Assembly (NCBI GenBank): GCA_964481705.1
Contig: CAYZUC010000025.1
Coordinates: 1-31,964, forward strand
Direction: 5' to 3'
DNA: 31,964 nt
From: CAYZUC01 sp964481705
Lineage (GTDB): Bacteria > Bacillota > Clostridia > Lachnospirales > Lachnospiraceae
Position 1 is the first letter of the stretch. Each line of letters begins with the position of its first letter. The position numbers were made by a program, and so were the translations under genes. Positions 13,026-21,770 of the stretch are shown piece by piece. The notes beneath the pieces were generated by a model, which was given only the letters and a program-made list of their open reading frames with translations, did no database searches and was not told where the DNA came from.

Positions 13026-15398
13026 TTATTCTGTAATTAGAATTCCGGGATCGGTTTTCTTAATTTTCCCTGCACACACAAATGCAAAAAGGAAGAATAA
13101 GAGCATAACACATATCGCAGGTCTAACCATCTGAGATATATCCAATACGGACCTGAAATTGCTTACTCCAAAGCTCATAAAGATTACTCCCACAAGCGAA
13201 TCCGTCAAAAGAATACTAATCAGAATACCAAAGATGGAACCAATAGCCGCCACAACTCCAAAGCGGATTGCAAATGATAATCGCAATACTCCTGACGAAA
13301 ATCCCAGTGATTTATAAACACCCAGATCATGCTGTTCTTTGTACAGAATCTTACCTCCTGTCATAGATATGACGACAAAGATAAAGATTGCACAGATTAC
13401 ATACATCATCATCTGCAGCGCTGCTGCCGCTACAACAATTCCATCTATACCTGACCATGTATTAATGTCTAAATCTATTTTATCTGCAAATCTCTCTGTC
13501 AGCATATCGGTAATTGCTGTTTTCTGCGTCCTGTCCTCTACAATATAGTTTACATAATAGTCTACTTCATTTCCTCTTAGTTTCTCATACCCTTCTGTTC
13601 CCATTACAAAGTTTGCTCCCATATCATTCGCACATTGATGGAAACCTGTAACCATATATTCACCGCTTTTATTCTCGGCTCCAACAATAATGCGATCCCC
13701 TACATGAATTCCGGTTTCTTTGGCAACAGTCTTTGTAATTGTTACTTCGTTGTCATACATACAAGCCCTTCCTTCAACAATATGCAAATACTCCGGTTTT
13801 GATATTACGTTCAAAAGATAGTCTGAATGATTGACTTGTCCGGTCGTTGAAATAGATAGATAGGAGGTAAAAATAGGAGAAATTCCACTAATCGATTTCT
13901 CGACCTCCTTTTGCAACTCATCCCTTTCCGTTTTGTTTCCCTCATAACGAATTGCAAAATCATAGGTTCGTCCGTCCACAGCAGCGATTCCCATAGTATT
14001 CATCAGTCCTTGTCCATCTGGGCCAAGCCAATTCTGAATCCGACCGCATAACGATAAGATAAATACCAAAAGTGCTGTAATCATGCATGCACTGACGTAT
14101 TGCTTCTTTCCGGATTCTAATTGTCTGAGTGCCATGTGAAAGCTCAATCCCTTTTTATGAATTTGCGTCCTTAACCGACTGGAAAAAAAGACATCCTCTT
14201 TTCCACCACGAATCGCGCGAATCGGTGAAATCTTTGCTATGGTTCTTGTTTTTACCAAAATGTAGCTCGCAAAGAGGATCAGTATTAATCCGAAGGTTAT
14301 AACGTATAGGAGTAATGGCATACGATCCGGAATGATAATTCCGGTCACCGTTACAATCATTTTGTTCACCAGTTTAACAAGACTTGATGCAAAGGAAAGA
14401 CCCATTAATTGTCCAGCAAGAATTGTAATCATGTATTGCGTCATCTGCACGAAGACCATATCCTTGTTCCGATATCCGACTGCCTTTAGGATTCCCATAT
14501 CAACATAATCCTGTTCGATACTGGAACTGATACTGTGTCCAATTACAATCATAGTGACAATCAATAGTACAACAACAAAGGATACCAGAAATCCAAAAAA
14601 AATATTCTGTAGCAAAAGCATAAATCCATTTATAGTAACTCTCTGATATGCAAAGGATGTATATTGGTCAACAGAGGTTTCTTCATTTAATCGATTCTGG
14701 AACTTCTTAAGAGTCTCATCTCCCTGTTTCTCATGAAATACATGCAAACGATAACAGTTGATCGCAGGTTCTCCTGTTTTCTCCATCGCTTGAGAAAAAT
14801 CATCGTAATCTTCTTGTGTCATAAAAAAGCTTTTCATTCCCATCATAGAGCTTCCCATGATAGGATCCTCGTAGAAACCACGTATCGTATAGATTGTACT
14901 GACTTTTCCATCCTTTGTGTGGTATTGCATGGTATCTCCCTCGTTGGCCTGGTAGATAGAGCGAAAACTAATAGGTACAAGGATCTCACCCTTTTTTAAT
15001 TTCATTCCACCCTTTATCAATCCATCCCCGGATGAATGAAATATGGAATACTCGCGAACGTCCGGTTGATAGACAACGCCTTGAAGCTCCACGCTACTCT
15101 CTTCTTCATGAATCTTACCGGTGGCAAGGAGAATCTTCTCTTCCTCAACATCTGCTGTACCTTTTACTTCACGTATCTCTTCCTTTAATTGTTCAATGTC
15201 CGAAACCTGTACCTCCCAGTAAATGATATCGCCCACATGGAGACGTTCCATCTCCCCCTCAATATAGGATGCAGAATTATTTCGAATCGTTAATACACAA
15301 CCAAGAGAAATAGAAATAATAAACATTAGAAGAAAAATTCCGATCAAGCTTCCTTTTTGTTTCTTCATATTAGCAAACAGTAATGTACAATATTTCAT
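13026..15398 (-). CDS. ABC transporter permease with two FtsX domains (MacB-like)
   Basis: The 790-residue membrane protein has an N-terminal helix (16-37), an extracytoplasmic region (40-255), a first FtsX domain with three helices (about 258-398, including MGILKAVGYRNKDM), another helix (438-455), a second extracytoplasmic region (460-650) and a second FtsX domain (about 655-785, with LGVYKSLGFSSGVL). This duplicated plan is that of MacB/LolC-like mechanotransmission transporters, which move lipids, peptides or antimicrobials at the cell surface rather than import nutrients. The ATG has AGGAGG 7 nt upstream, and it follows its ATPase gene by 12 nt. With the two-component system encoded upstream it resembles antimicrobial-peptide response modules, although the topology is not the ten-helix BceB type. 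The substrate is not visible. Confidence 0.9.
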   Translation of the reverse strand: MKYCTLLFANMKKQKGSLIGIFLLMFIISISLGCVLTIRNNSASYIEGEMERLHVGDIIYWEVQVSDIEQLKEEIREVKGTADVEEEKILLATGKIHEEESSVELQGVVYQPDVREYSIFHSSGDGLIKGGMKLKKGEILVPISFRSIYQANEGDTMQYHTKDGKVSTIYTIRGFYEDPIMGSSMMGMKSFFMTQEDYDDFSQAMEKTGEPAINCYRLHVFHEKQGDETLKKFQNRLNEETSVDQYTSFAYQRVTINGFMLLLQNIFFGFLVSFVVVLLIVTMIVIGHSISSSIEQDYVDMGILKAVGYRNKDMVFVQMTQYMITILAGQLMGLSFASSLVKLVNKMIVTVTGIIIPDRMPLLLYVITFGLILILFASYILVKTRTIAKISPIRAIRGGKEDVFFSSRLRTQIHKKGLSFHMALRQLESGKKQYVSACMITALLVFILSLCGRIQNWLGPDGQGLMNTMGIAAVDGRTYDFAIRYEGNKTERDELQKEVEKSISGISPIFTSYLSISTTGQVNHSDYLLNVISKPEYLHIVEGRACMYDNEVTITKTVAKETGIHVGDRIIVGAENKSGEYMVTGFHQCANDMGANFVMGTEGYEKLRGNEVDYYVNYIVEDRTQKTAITDMLTERFADKIDLDINTWSGIDGIVVAAAALQMMMYVICAIFIFVVISMTGGKILYKEQHDLGVYKSLGFSSGVLRLSFAIRFGVVAAIGSIFGILISILLTDSLVGVIFMSFGVSNFRSVLDISQMVRPAICVMLLFFLFAFVCAGKIKKTDPGILITE

Positions 15399-15410
15399 AT
15401 GTCTGCCCTC

Positions 15411-16172
15411 CTACCATTCCATGGAGGTAAGCCATGCATTTACCTCCGCTTCACGGTTTCTCGCACTATCGATCTGAAAAGGCATGAGTGACATCTCATC
15501 AATAATCTTGCCATCCTCCAGGTATAAGATTCGATTAGCACGAATAGCAGCTCGAATATCATGAGTAACCATCAGAATACTCTGTCCTTTTGCATTCAGT
15601 TCGGTCATGATATCAAGTACCTCTGTTGTATTTCTTTTATTTAGTGCTCCCGTAGGCTCATCTGCAAAGATAATGCCTGGCTCATTAATCATCGCTCTGG
15701 CAATGGCTGTCCGCTGTGCCTCGCCCCCCGAAACCTGAGAAGGATATCGATCCTTCGCTTTGTCGACATCCATTTGTTTTAGAAGCACCAGTGAACGTTC
15801 CTGAACTTGTGCTACCGTCTTCTTTGGATTTAAATAACCGGTTACTGCGACATTTTCAAATAACGTTAAGTTACTGATTAAATGTGTCTGCTGAAACACG
15901 AACCCAAACTCTGTTGCACGAATCGTTGACATTCTCTGCTCTTTTAGTCCACTGATTTCCTGTCCTTTATAATAAACCTTGCCCCCAGTAAGCGAGTCCA
16001 TAGCACTCAGTGCGTACAATAGTGTTGATTTTCCAGCTCCCGACGGACCCATTATGACAGTAAAATCTCCCTCATAAATGTTGGTGTCTACGCTATCTAA
16101 TACATGATTCTGTCTTCCGTTACTCGCAAAGCTTTTACATACACCCTCTGCTTTAATCAAAATTTTCTTCAC
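15411..16172 (-). CDS. ABC transporter ATPase (MacB/LolD-like)
   Basis: The 253-residue protein is the ATP-hydrolysing subunit for the permease encoded 12 nt downstream. It shows Walker A GPSGAGKST (42-50), Q-loop FQQTHL (93-98), signature VSGGEAQR (147-154), Walker B IIFADEP (167-173) and the H-loop His in VTHD. These fit the LolD/MacB subfamily. The start is GTG at 16172, with AAAGGAG 7 nt upstream. A promoter candidate with direct repeats lies between it and the sensor kinase gene, so transporter expression may be switched by the two-component system. Confidence 0.94.
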   Translation of the reverse strand: MKKILIKAEGVCKSFASNGRQNHVLDSVDTNIYEGDFTVIMGPSGAGKSTLLYALSAMDSLTGGKVYYKGQEISGLKEQRMSTIRATEFGFVFQQTHLISNLTLFENVAVTGYLNPKKTVAQVQERSLVLLKQMDVDKAKDRYPSQVSGGEAQRTAIARAMINEPGIIFADEPTGALNKRNTTEVLDIMTELNAKGQSILMVTHDIRAAIRANRILYLEDGKIIDEMSLMPFQIDSARNREAEVNAWLTSMEW

Positions 16173-16209
16173 GGTAGTTCTCCTTTCTCTGTCTATCGAT
16201 TACCTACCG

Positions 16210-16243
16210 ACTATAACAGAGAACTTATTAAGAAATCTTTAAG
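16210..16243 (-). promoter_or_regulatory. Putative response-regulator box and promoter for the ABC transporter
   Basis: On the minus strand CTTAA occurs twice, at 16239-16243 and 16228-16232, exactly 11 bp apart. TATAGT, a good -10, lies at 16210-16215, and the repeats cover the -35 position, where no consensus -35 is seen. Tandem repeats with 11-bp spacing at the -35 are typical of OmpR/PhoB-type regulators, and such a regulator is encoded just upstream. Confidence 0.45.
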
Positions 16244-16246
16244 AGG

Positions 16247-17398
16247 TTACTCTTTTATTGGAAACCACACTTCAGCATCTAAACCATCCTCTTCACTCAC
16301 GAGCTTTAGTCCACCCTTCATGGATTCCATAATGTATTTCACAATGTATAGTCCAAGTCCGCTACCCGGCTGGTCCATCACATTTTTGCCACGATAAAAA
16401 CGATTCATAACAAAAGGCATATCTTCAGGAAGAATTCCCGGTCCATAATCCCTGACATGGATTCGATATTGATTCTCTTCTCTATCCACTTCCGAATACA
16501 CAGTAACCTTTGACTCAGGTGCATACTTTCTTGCGTTATTCATAAGATTCTCTAATACCTGAGCTGTCCTTTTGGTATCTGCCAGGATTTTCGCCTCTGG
16601 AAATTCTCCTTGCACTTCAAGCCCTGGATAACCAAAATCACGAATAATCTGCTCTAAAACCTTGGCTATCTCAACTTCTTCACATGTAATATCCAGTTTC
16701 TCCAATTCCGATAGTGAATGTAAAACCAAGTCATTTACCAGACAAGTCACTTCGTCACATTTTCTTATGATAGAAGATGTATACTTCTGACGTTTCTCAA
16801 AGTCTGCATCCAGATTTGCATCCAACATTTCTGAATAGGCACGAATTGATGCAATTGGAGTCTTTATATCATGTGATAGTGTCGCAATAATTGTTTTATT
16901 CTCTTCAATTGCAAAGCTTTCCTTCTTCCTTGCATACCGAATTTCTTCGCGCATATGATCAAAGGCCCAGGTGAATGCACCAAAAAAATTCGTTCGTTCA
17001 TACTCCAATGGTAGACTTAGATCTCCGGCTGCTATTTGCTCAGCGTATGCTTTCATCCTATCAAATGGCTCGAGTATCTTGAAATAGACATAGAAAAACA
17101 ATACCATTGTATAGACAGCGACGAGCCCTACGAGTACCAAAATCCACTTTCGATAGGCCAATGCCCGACTGATGCCTGTTCCATAACGGATAATAGATTC
17201 CAGCTCCTTCAACTGTTCGGTGGCAAGTGGCTCTTTATTCTCATCCACACACTGATGTGAGATTTCATTGAGCAGAACCAATTCCTCCCCTCTTCCACCA
17301 TCTCCAATGGCTCTTGTAGATATGAAATAATAAAAGAGGGTGACCACTCCCAATAAAACTAAAAATGAGAGAGTAACCCACAGTAATCGCTTCTTCAT
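16247..17398 (-). CDS. Two-component sensor histidine kinase
   Basis: The 383-residue protein has two membrane helices (about 4-26 and 85-107) around a short extracytoplasmic loop of roughly 58 residues, a HAMP-like segment (108-160), the H-box SHDIKTP with His176, N-box NLMNNARKYAP (about 286-296), G1 DYGPGI, F-box FYRG and G2 GSGLGLYIV. It autophosphorylates and passes phosphate to the regulator encoded just upstream, whose stop it overlaps by 4 nt (ATGA). The ATG has GGAGG 7 nt upstream. The loop is longer than in the BceS intramembrane kinases, so it may bind a ligand directly. The ABC transporter behind it is the likely target. Confidence 0.94.
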   Translation of the reverse strand: MKKRLLWVTLSFLVLLGVVTLFYYFISTRAIGDGGRGEELVLLNEISHQCVDENKEPLATEQLKELESIIRYGTGISRALAYRKWILVLVGLVAVYTMVLFFYVYFKILEPFDRMKAYAEQIAAGDLSLPLEYERTNFFGAFTWAFDHMREEIRYARKKESFAIEENKTIIATLSHDIKTPIASIRAYSEMLDANLDADFEKRQKYTSSIIRKCDEVTCLVNDLVLHSLSELEKLDITCEEVEIAKVLEQIIRDFGYPGLEVQGEFPEAKILADTKRTAQVLENLMNNARKYAPESKVTVYSEVDREENQYRIHVRDYGPGILPEDMPFVMNRFYRGKNVMDQPGSGLGLYIVKYIMESMKGGLKLVSEEDGLDAEVWFPIKE

Positions 17399-18093
17399 CT
17401 ATTTTCCTCCGCTGTCATCCGGTATCCAATCCCCCAAACTGTCTGTATCAATGCAGGATTTGATGGATCATCCTCCAGCTTTTCCCGTAGCCATCGAATA
17501 TGAACCGCAACTGTCGACATCTCTGCCTCGTTATAAGTTCCCCATACTTCCTGCAGAATTGTTTCCTTTCGAATTGCTTTTCCTTGATTCGCACACAAAT
17601 ATGCCAAAACATCAAATTCCTTTAATGCCAAGCGTATCTCCTGTTCCCCTTTCCATACCTTTCGCAATCCAACATCTACACGTATCCTCCCAATTTCATA
17701 AACTGGTTCGGCATCACGTTCCCCATAGGTTCGCCGAATAAGCGCTTTCATTCTGGCAAGAAGTTCCTTCAAAGAATAGGGTTTCTCAAGGTAATCGTCT
17801 CCTCCCATATCTAGACCTTTAATCTTGTCTTCTTCCCGTACCCTTGCACTTGCGAAAATAACCGGCACTTTCGATACCTTACGTAGTTCCTGACATACAT
17901 GAAAACCATCTCCGCCTGGCAGATTAATATCCAATAGAACAAGATGATAGTTGCTCTTTTCCAGACACGCATAGGCCTCATCCTCCCCAGATGCGAGGTC
18001 TGCTATAAAACCATATTGAACAAGCATATCTCTTGTAATTTCTGCTAAATCCATATCATCTTCAACAATAAGTATTCTTTTCTTATCCATCAT
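17395..18093 (-). CDS. OmpR/PhoB-family response regulator
   Basis: The 232-residue protein has a receiver domain (about 4-118) with the acidic pair EDD (11-13), phospho-acceptor Asp55 in LLDINLPGGDG and Lys104 in EKPY, then a winged-helix DNA-binding domain (about 135-228) with LKEFDVLAYL, VAVHIRWLREKL and the wing TVWGIGYRM. It is the partner of the overlapping kinase gene. I start it at the ATG at 18093, which has GGAG 8 nt upstream; a TTG at 18099 and another ATG at 18090 are alternatives. It follows the CapA-family gene by 17 nt and is probably co-transcribed with it. The direct repeats at 16228-16243 are a candidate target. Confidence 0.94.
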   Translation of the reverse strand: MMDKKRILIVEDDMDLAEITRDMLVQYGFIADLASGEDEAYACLEKSNYHLVLLDINLPGGDGFHVCQELRKVSKVPVIFASARVREEDKIKGLDMGGDDYLEKPYSLKELLARMKALIRRTYGERDAEPVYEIGRIRVDVGLRKVWKGEQEIRLALKEFDVLAYLCANQGKAIRKETILQEVWGTYNEAEMSTVAVHIRWLREKLEDDPSNPALIQTVWGIGYRMTAEENR

Positions 18094-18110
18094 ACACAAT
18101 ACTCCCGTTA

Positions 18111-19598
18111 TTACTTCTTTCGTACAGCACGAATTTTTGTCAGCTTCGCATCTTTAATCGTAATCGCGCCATCCTCTGTTTTCTCTATCGTAAATTCTGC
18201 CAGACCTCCTATTTGACATTCCGGTTTATCCTGTGCAGATATAAGATTCCCCAGAGAATAATACACCAATGTCGAATGTCCATCGTCACTGCTTAATGTC
18301 TCATAAGGTTGCAATACATGGGGATGTGTGCCAATAATAACATCCACCCCCTGCTTCCTCAGAAAAGTTGTAATACGTTTTTGTTCTTCGTCTACCTTTT
18401 CACTATATTCTGTCCCCCAGTGAGCAAATACAAGTATGGCATCTGACTGCTCCTTCGCGTACGCAATCTGCTCCTTGATACGATCCTCCTTTGAGAAGGA
18501 CTCGACCATATTAGGGTAACCATCGGGTGGTCTTCTTCCATTCGTTCCATAAGTATAATTCAATAAAGCAAAACGTATTCCATTTTTTTCAACAATACTC
18601 ACCGATTCTTCTGGAGTATCTGCAGCTTCTTCTGAGGAATGCGCTCCAATGCAGGTTACACCTTTTTGTCCACGATAGAATTCCTTCGTTACATCAATTC
18701 CATAAGCGTCCTTATCGAGAGCATGGTTATTAGCCAATGTGACAATGTCAAATCCTGCTTTCACCAGTGCATCTCCTACCTCTATCGGTGTTCCGAACCT
18801 CGGATAATCACTAACTCTTCCACGCTCTTTCACAAAAACCGTTTCTTGATTCACCGTTGCAAGATCGGCCTGGCTCACCTTCTCTCGAACCTCATCATAA
18901 AAACAATCATAGTTTCCATCTTTGCCATAGAGAAGATTCAGATGAATCAAATTATCTCCGGCACACACGAAACGAACAGATGGATTTCCCGTGTGTTCCT
19001 TCCACTTTCCGAAAAGCTTTAGTCCAAAATCCTTCCATTCCCAGACCTTTCTTTCTCCTCTTCGATCTGTGACAAGTAATCGTTGTTCCTCTCCCTGCTC
19101 AATAGAAGACACTTCATACCCAATCGCGGAGCTCATCCAGACAGGTCTAATGCGTGACTGTCTGGATTCCTCCCATTGGTAGATAAAGATATGCTGTTCC
19201 AATCGAATATCATTGTGTTTCACCCATATCGGCAAGTGTTTCCCATAGCTGCCATGCTTCCATACGAGCATGATCAGTTCCTCTTTTCCATCCTGATTGA
19301 TATCAAAGCATAAAACATCCTGAACATTCCAATCCTGTCGGGTCCTAAAAACTATTTTTTCTTTACTCCCGAACTTCTCGGTAATTTTCAAATGATGATT
19401 GTATAGAGTAACCCTTCCCTGCTCATAGGAGAAGTTCCGATTCTTCCACTCAATCCGTCTGGGTAAAAGCATTCCGTCCCACCACACTGCAAATAGAATT
19501 GTACCCAGTATCAGAATCCATACCAGACTATTTCCACTGACAATGATAGCTCTGTGTCCATTCCGGCTGCTTAATGGTCTCATCCTTCTCATACTCAT
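18111..19598 (-). CDS. Membrane-anchored CapA-family metallophosphatase
   Basis: The C-terminal part (about 207-455) is a CapA/PgsA-type domain, a calcineurin-like metallophosphatase fold linked to poly-gamma-glutamate capsule formation. Its metal and active-site motifs are all present: CAGDN (212-216), NQET (250-253), LANNHALD (288-295), HWGTEY (393-398), GTHPHVLQPYE (423-433) and YSLGN (447-451). One membrane helix (about 18-42) anchors it, with the domain outside. Between lies a beta-rich region with FDINQDGKEEL (98-108), like the calcium-binding loops of FG-GAP repeats. The gene starts inside the DUF3160 gene and overlaps it by 71 nt; ATGs at 19598, 19592 and 19583 are possible, but a start after the overlap would lose the membrane helix. 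No pgsB or pgsC is nearby, so capsule synthesis is not shown. Confidence 0.87.
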   Translation of the reverse strand: MSMRRMRPLSSRNGHRAIIVSGNSLVWILILGTILFAVWWDGMLLPRRIEWKNRNFSYEQGRVTLYNHHLKITEKFGSKEKIVFRTRQDWNVQDVLCFDINQDGKEELIMLVWKHGSYGKHLPIWVKHNDIRLEQHIFIYQWEESRQSRIRPVWMSSAIGYEVSSIEQGEEQRLLVTDRRGERKVWEWKDFGLKLFGKWKEHTGNPSVRFVCAGDNLIHLNLLYGKDGNYDCFYDEVREKVSQADLATVNQETVFVKERGRVSDYPRFGTPIEVGDALVKAGFDIVTLANNHALDKDAYGIDVTKEFYRGQKGVTCIGAHSSEEAADTPEESVSIVEKNGIRFALLNYTYGTNGRRPPDGYPNMVESFSKEDRIKEQIAYAKEQSDAILVFAHWGTEYSEKVDEEQKRITTFLRKQGVDVIIGTHPHVLQPYETLSSDDGHSTLVYYSLGNLISAQDKPECQIGGLAEFTIEKTEDGAITIKDAKLTKIRAVRKK

Positions 19599-21732
19599 AA
19601 TTATCGTTCAGCTCCAGTCCAAGCTTCCTCCTCCACTCAGAATCGGTAAGACGATCCTCAATCGGTTGTACAAATTGATAATAACGGAAAACTGCTCCCT
19701 GTGCGATACGCAGCTTTCCTTCGACCGGGACTGTTACGAAAATAGTACCTACTCCACCAACTGCCTGTTCCAAAACGGCACCATTGGGGTCCGTTGCCAC
19801 ATCTACTGCGATTGCCGCCGGAACCACAGAGCTGTCAATGGCGTCTTCCCCTGTTCTGCTGTCCTTCGTGGCTTCTTCCCAGAAGTGTTCCAGATTTCCA
19901 CCGTAGGTTCGGATTAATTCGTAGTCCTCCTCTGTAATAGTATCATTCGTTAATTCCTTTATGGAGATATCCTTTAAACGTTCTGCTAGCTCAGATAGTT
20001 TCTCCAGATTTTCTTTATCACCATCATCCAATATCTTAAACTCTTCCAGTCCGGAGGCGGTTCTTCCAGCTAACGCTGAAAGTCTGGCAAATACTTCCGG
20101 TTCTGGCTCAACGTAACCACGATCATCCAGCTTTTCATCGCCTCCACCCATCTCCGCCATAAACTGCTTTGAGTAAAGAACCGTATCATGCTTTAACTCT
20201 GTATAGCTTGATAGGAAACCTTCCAGATCCTTCTTTTTCCATTCCTCATTTTGCATAAAGGATGGGTATCCTTCCCCCTTCTCCTTTATTAAAGGACGCA
20301 GTGTAGACATCCAAGAGCCATATAGACTATTTTTCCACGTTGATTCCGAGGTCTGCTCCACTTCCTTTTGAAGAGCTGTGAGATTTTCTTTATACCCAGC
20401 GTATGAAAAAGCACCCTGGTCCTCCAGGATTTCCTGCGCCTTAGCGGAGCCAAAAGCTGCCGGTACATCAAGTGCATCTGGGAGCATTCTGGTATCTCCA
20501 TTCGGATTTTCTTTGACCTTGCTATAGCAAAGCTGTGTGAAAATAGCTTCATCGATGCTAAAGCGCTGTCCCATAAAACGAAATCCTTTCGCTCTCTCCG
20601 TCTTGTCTGTCTTGCCATCATCATCCATAAACACTTCGGAATTGATCTTAGGTGGTTCGAGCTCAGCTGTCATTTTATGAAAGCTCTGGAACTCTTCCTC
20701 TTTTCCAATCAAATCCCCTGCTGCCGCATTCTCACCAAATGCCTTTTCTATAAGTGGCAAATATTCATGGTATCCGGAATCATCACTGGTACCTGCAAAG
20801 AAAGACGTAATTGTATAAACAGTCTCCCAATCCTCTTTTGCATTCTGATCGATTGCCAAGGTCATCAATAATGCACTGCGATCCATGTCCTCTTCCTTTT
20901 GACTAAAGTTCCTACGACCATACCACATCATGGCACGAAAATACTTTTCCAGCTCTTCGTCACCATCATAATATCCTCTTGGCTTATACTGAGTATAATC
21001 CTCCTTACTTCCGGTAAGTGGTGAATCTAAAACATCCTCAGCATCCATAATCAACTTTTCTTCTTCGTCAACAAGACTTGATGCCTCACTTGGGATATCT
21101 GTTTTCTCTCCCAAAAGGTCTGCTCCTACTGAGAAAAAGACAACATTTGTGAGTGCTGCTTTCTCCCATTCAGACCCCTTTAACGTCTGATACTGTTCTA
21201 CCGAAGCTTTTTGTAACTCTGTACTCATCCGGTTAACCGTATCCGTAAGATACTTCTTTTCTGTCCCTTTTTGTAGCATCGCAAAATAAAGATGATAGGT
21301 ATGCATCATGGAATCAACCGTAATGAAACTCGGGGTTTGTACGTATCGGTTATTTTCATATAAATCAAAAAACTCATTATACTCTGTATCGAGTACCACA
21401 AAATTATTCTCTACCAGCTTAGCGATCATATCATCCTGAAGATATAGACGATCCTTATTCTCAATATTTGCAAGTCCCTGCTCTGTCTTGTAAGGCGCTA
21501 CGGAAGGCGTAAAATCTAATCCATAATCTTCTGATTGAACCGGTTCCACCTTGGCCGCTTCCGTACTAGCAGCTTCCTCACCCTCAGACGTCTGTAACGG
21601 AATCTCCGTTGTGTCCTCTATCGATTCCTGCGACTCTGCTGTTGCCGGAACTACCTCTTTTGGTGCACATGCTGTAAGCAGCATCACCGCTATCAAGCTT
21701 CCACTTATCCATCCTAAAACATTTTTTCTCAT
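19528..21732 (-). CDS. DUF3160 lipoprotein
   Basis: The 734-residue product has a lipoprotein signal with LLTAC (C22), a Ser/Thr/Glu-rich linker (about 25-70) and then a large domain of the DUF3160 family, recognisable by FVVLDTEYNEFFDLYE, FITVDSMMHTYHLYF and FRFMGQRFSIDEAIF, and near the end FRYYQFVQP. It should sit on the outer face of the membrane. The family is common in anaerobes and has no established function. I start it at 21732, where GGGAGG is 5 nt upstream; an in-frame start at 21750 would put the ribosome site inside the gene. It follows guaD by 38 nt and overlaps the CapA-family gene by 71 nt, suggesting that the two surface proteins work together. Confidence 0.87.
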   Translation of the reverse strand: MRKNVLGWISGSLIAVMLLTACAPKEVVPATAESQESIEDTTEIPLQTSEGEEAASTEAAKVEPVQSEDYGLDFTPSVAPYKTEQGLANIENKDRLYLQDDMIAKLVENNFVVLDTEYNEFFDLYENNRYVQTPSFITVDSMMHTYHLYFAMLQKGTEKKYLTDTVNRMSTELQKASVEQYQTLKGSEWEKAALTNVVFFSVGADLLGEKTDIPSEASSLVDEEEKLIMDAEDVLDSPLTGSKEDYTQYKPRGYYDGDEELEKYFRAMMWYGRRNFSQKEEDMDRSALLMTLAIDQNAKEDWETVYTITSFFAGTSDDSGYHEYLPLIEKAFGENAAAGDLIGKEEEFQSFHKMTAELEPPKINSEVFMDDDGKTDKTERAKGFRFMGQRFSIDEAIFTQLCYSKVKENPNGDTRMLPDALDVPAAFGSAKAQEILEDQGAFSYAGYKENLTALQKEVEQTSESTWKNSLYGSWMSTLRPLIKEKGEGYPSFMQNEEWKKKDLEGFLSSYTELKHDTVLYSKQFMAEMGGGDEKLDDRGYVEPEPEVFARLSALAGRTASGLEEFKILDDGDKENLEKLSELAERLKDISIKELTNDTITEEDYELIRTYGGNLEHFWEEATKDSRTGEDAIDSSVVPAAIAVDVATDPNGAVLEQAVGGVGTIFVTVPVEGKLRIAQGAVFRYYQFVQPIEDRLTDSEWRRKLGLELNDNYEYEKDETIKQPEWTQSYHCQWK

Positions 21733-21770
21733 AATTTCCTCCCTTTCCAACCTAATGATTCTTTCTACTC

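Noticed and set aside
13026..18093. Classical BceRS-BceAB bacitracin module
   Set aside because: The permease has two MacB-like FtsX halves and the kinase has a loop of about 58 residues, unlike the BceB and BceS layouts.
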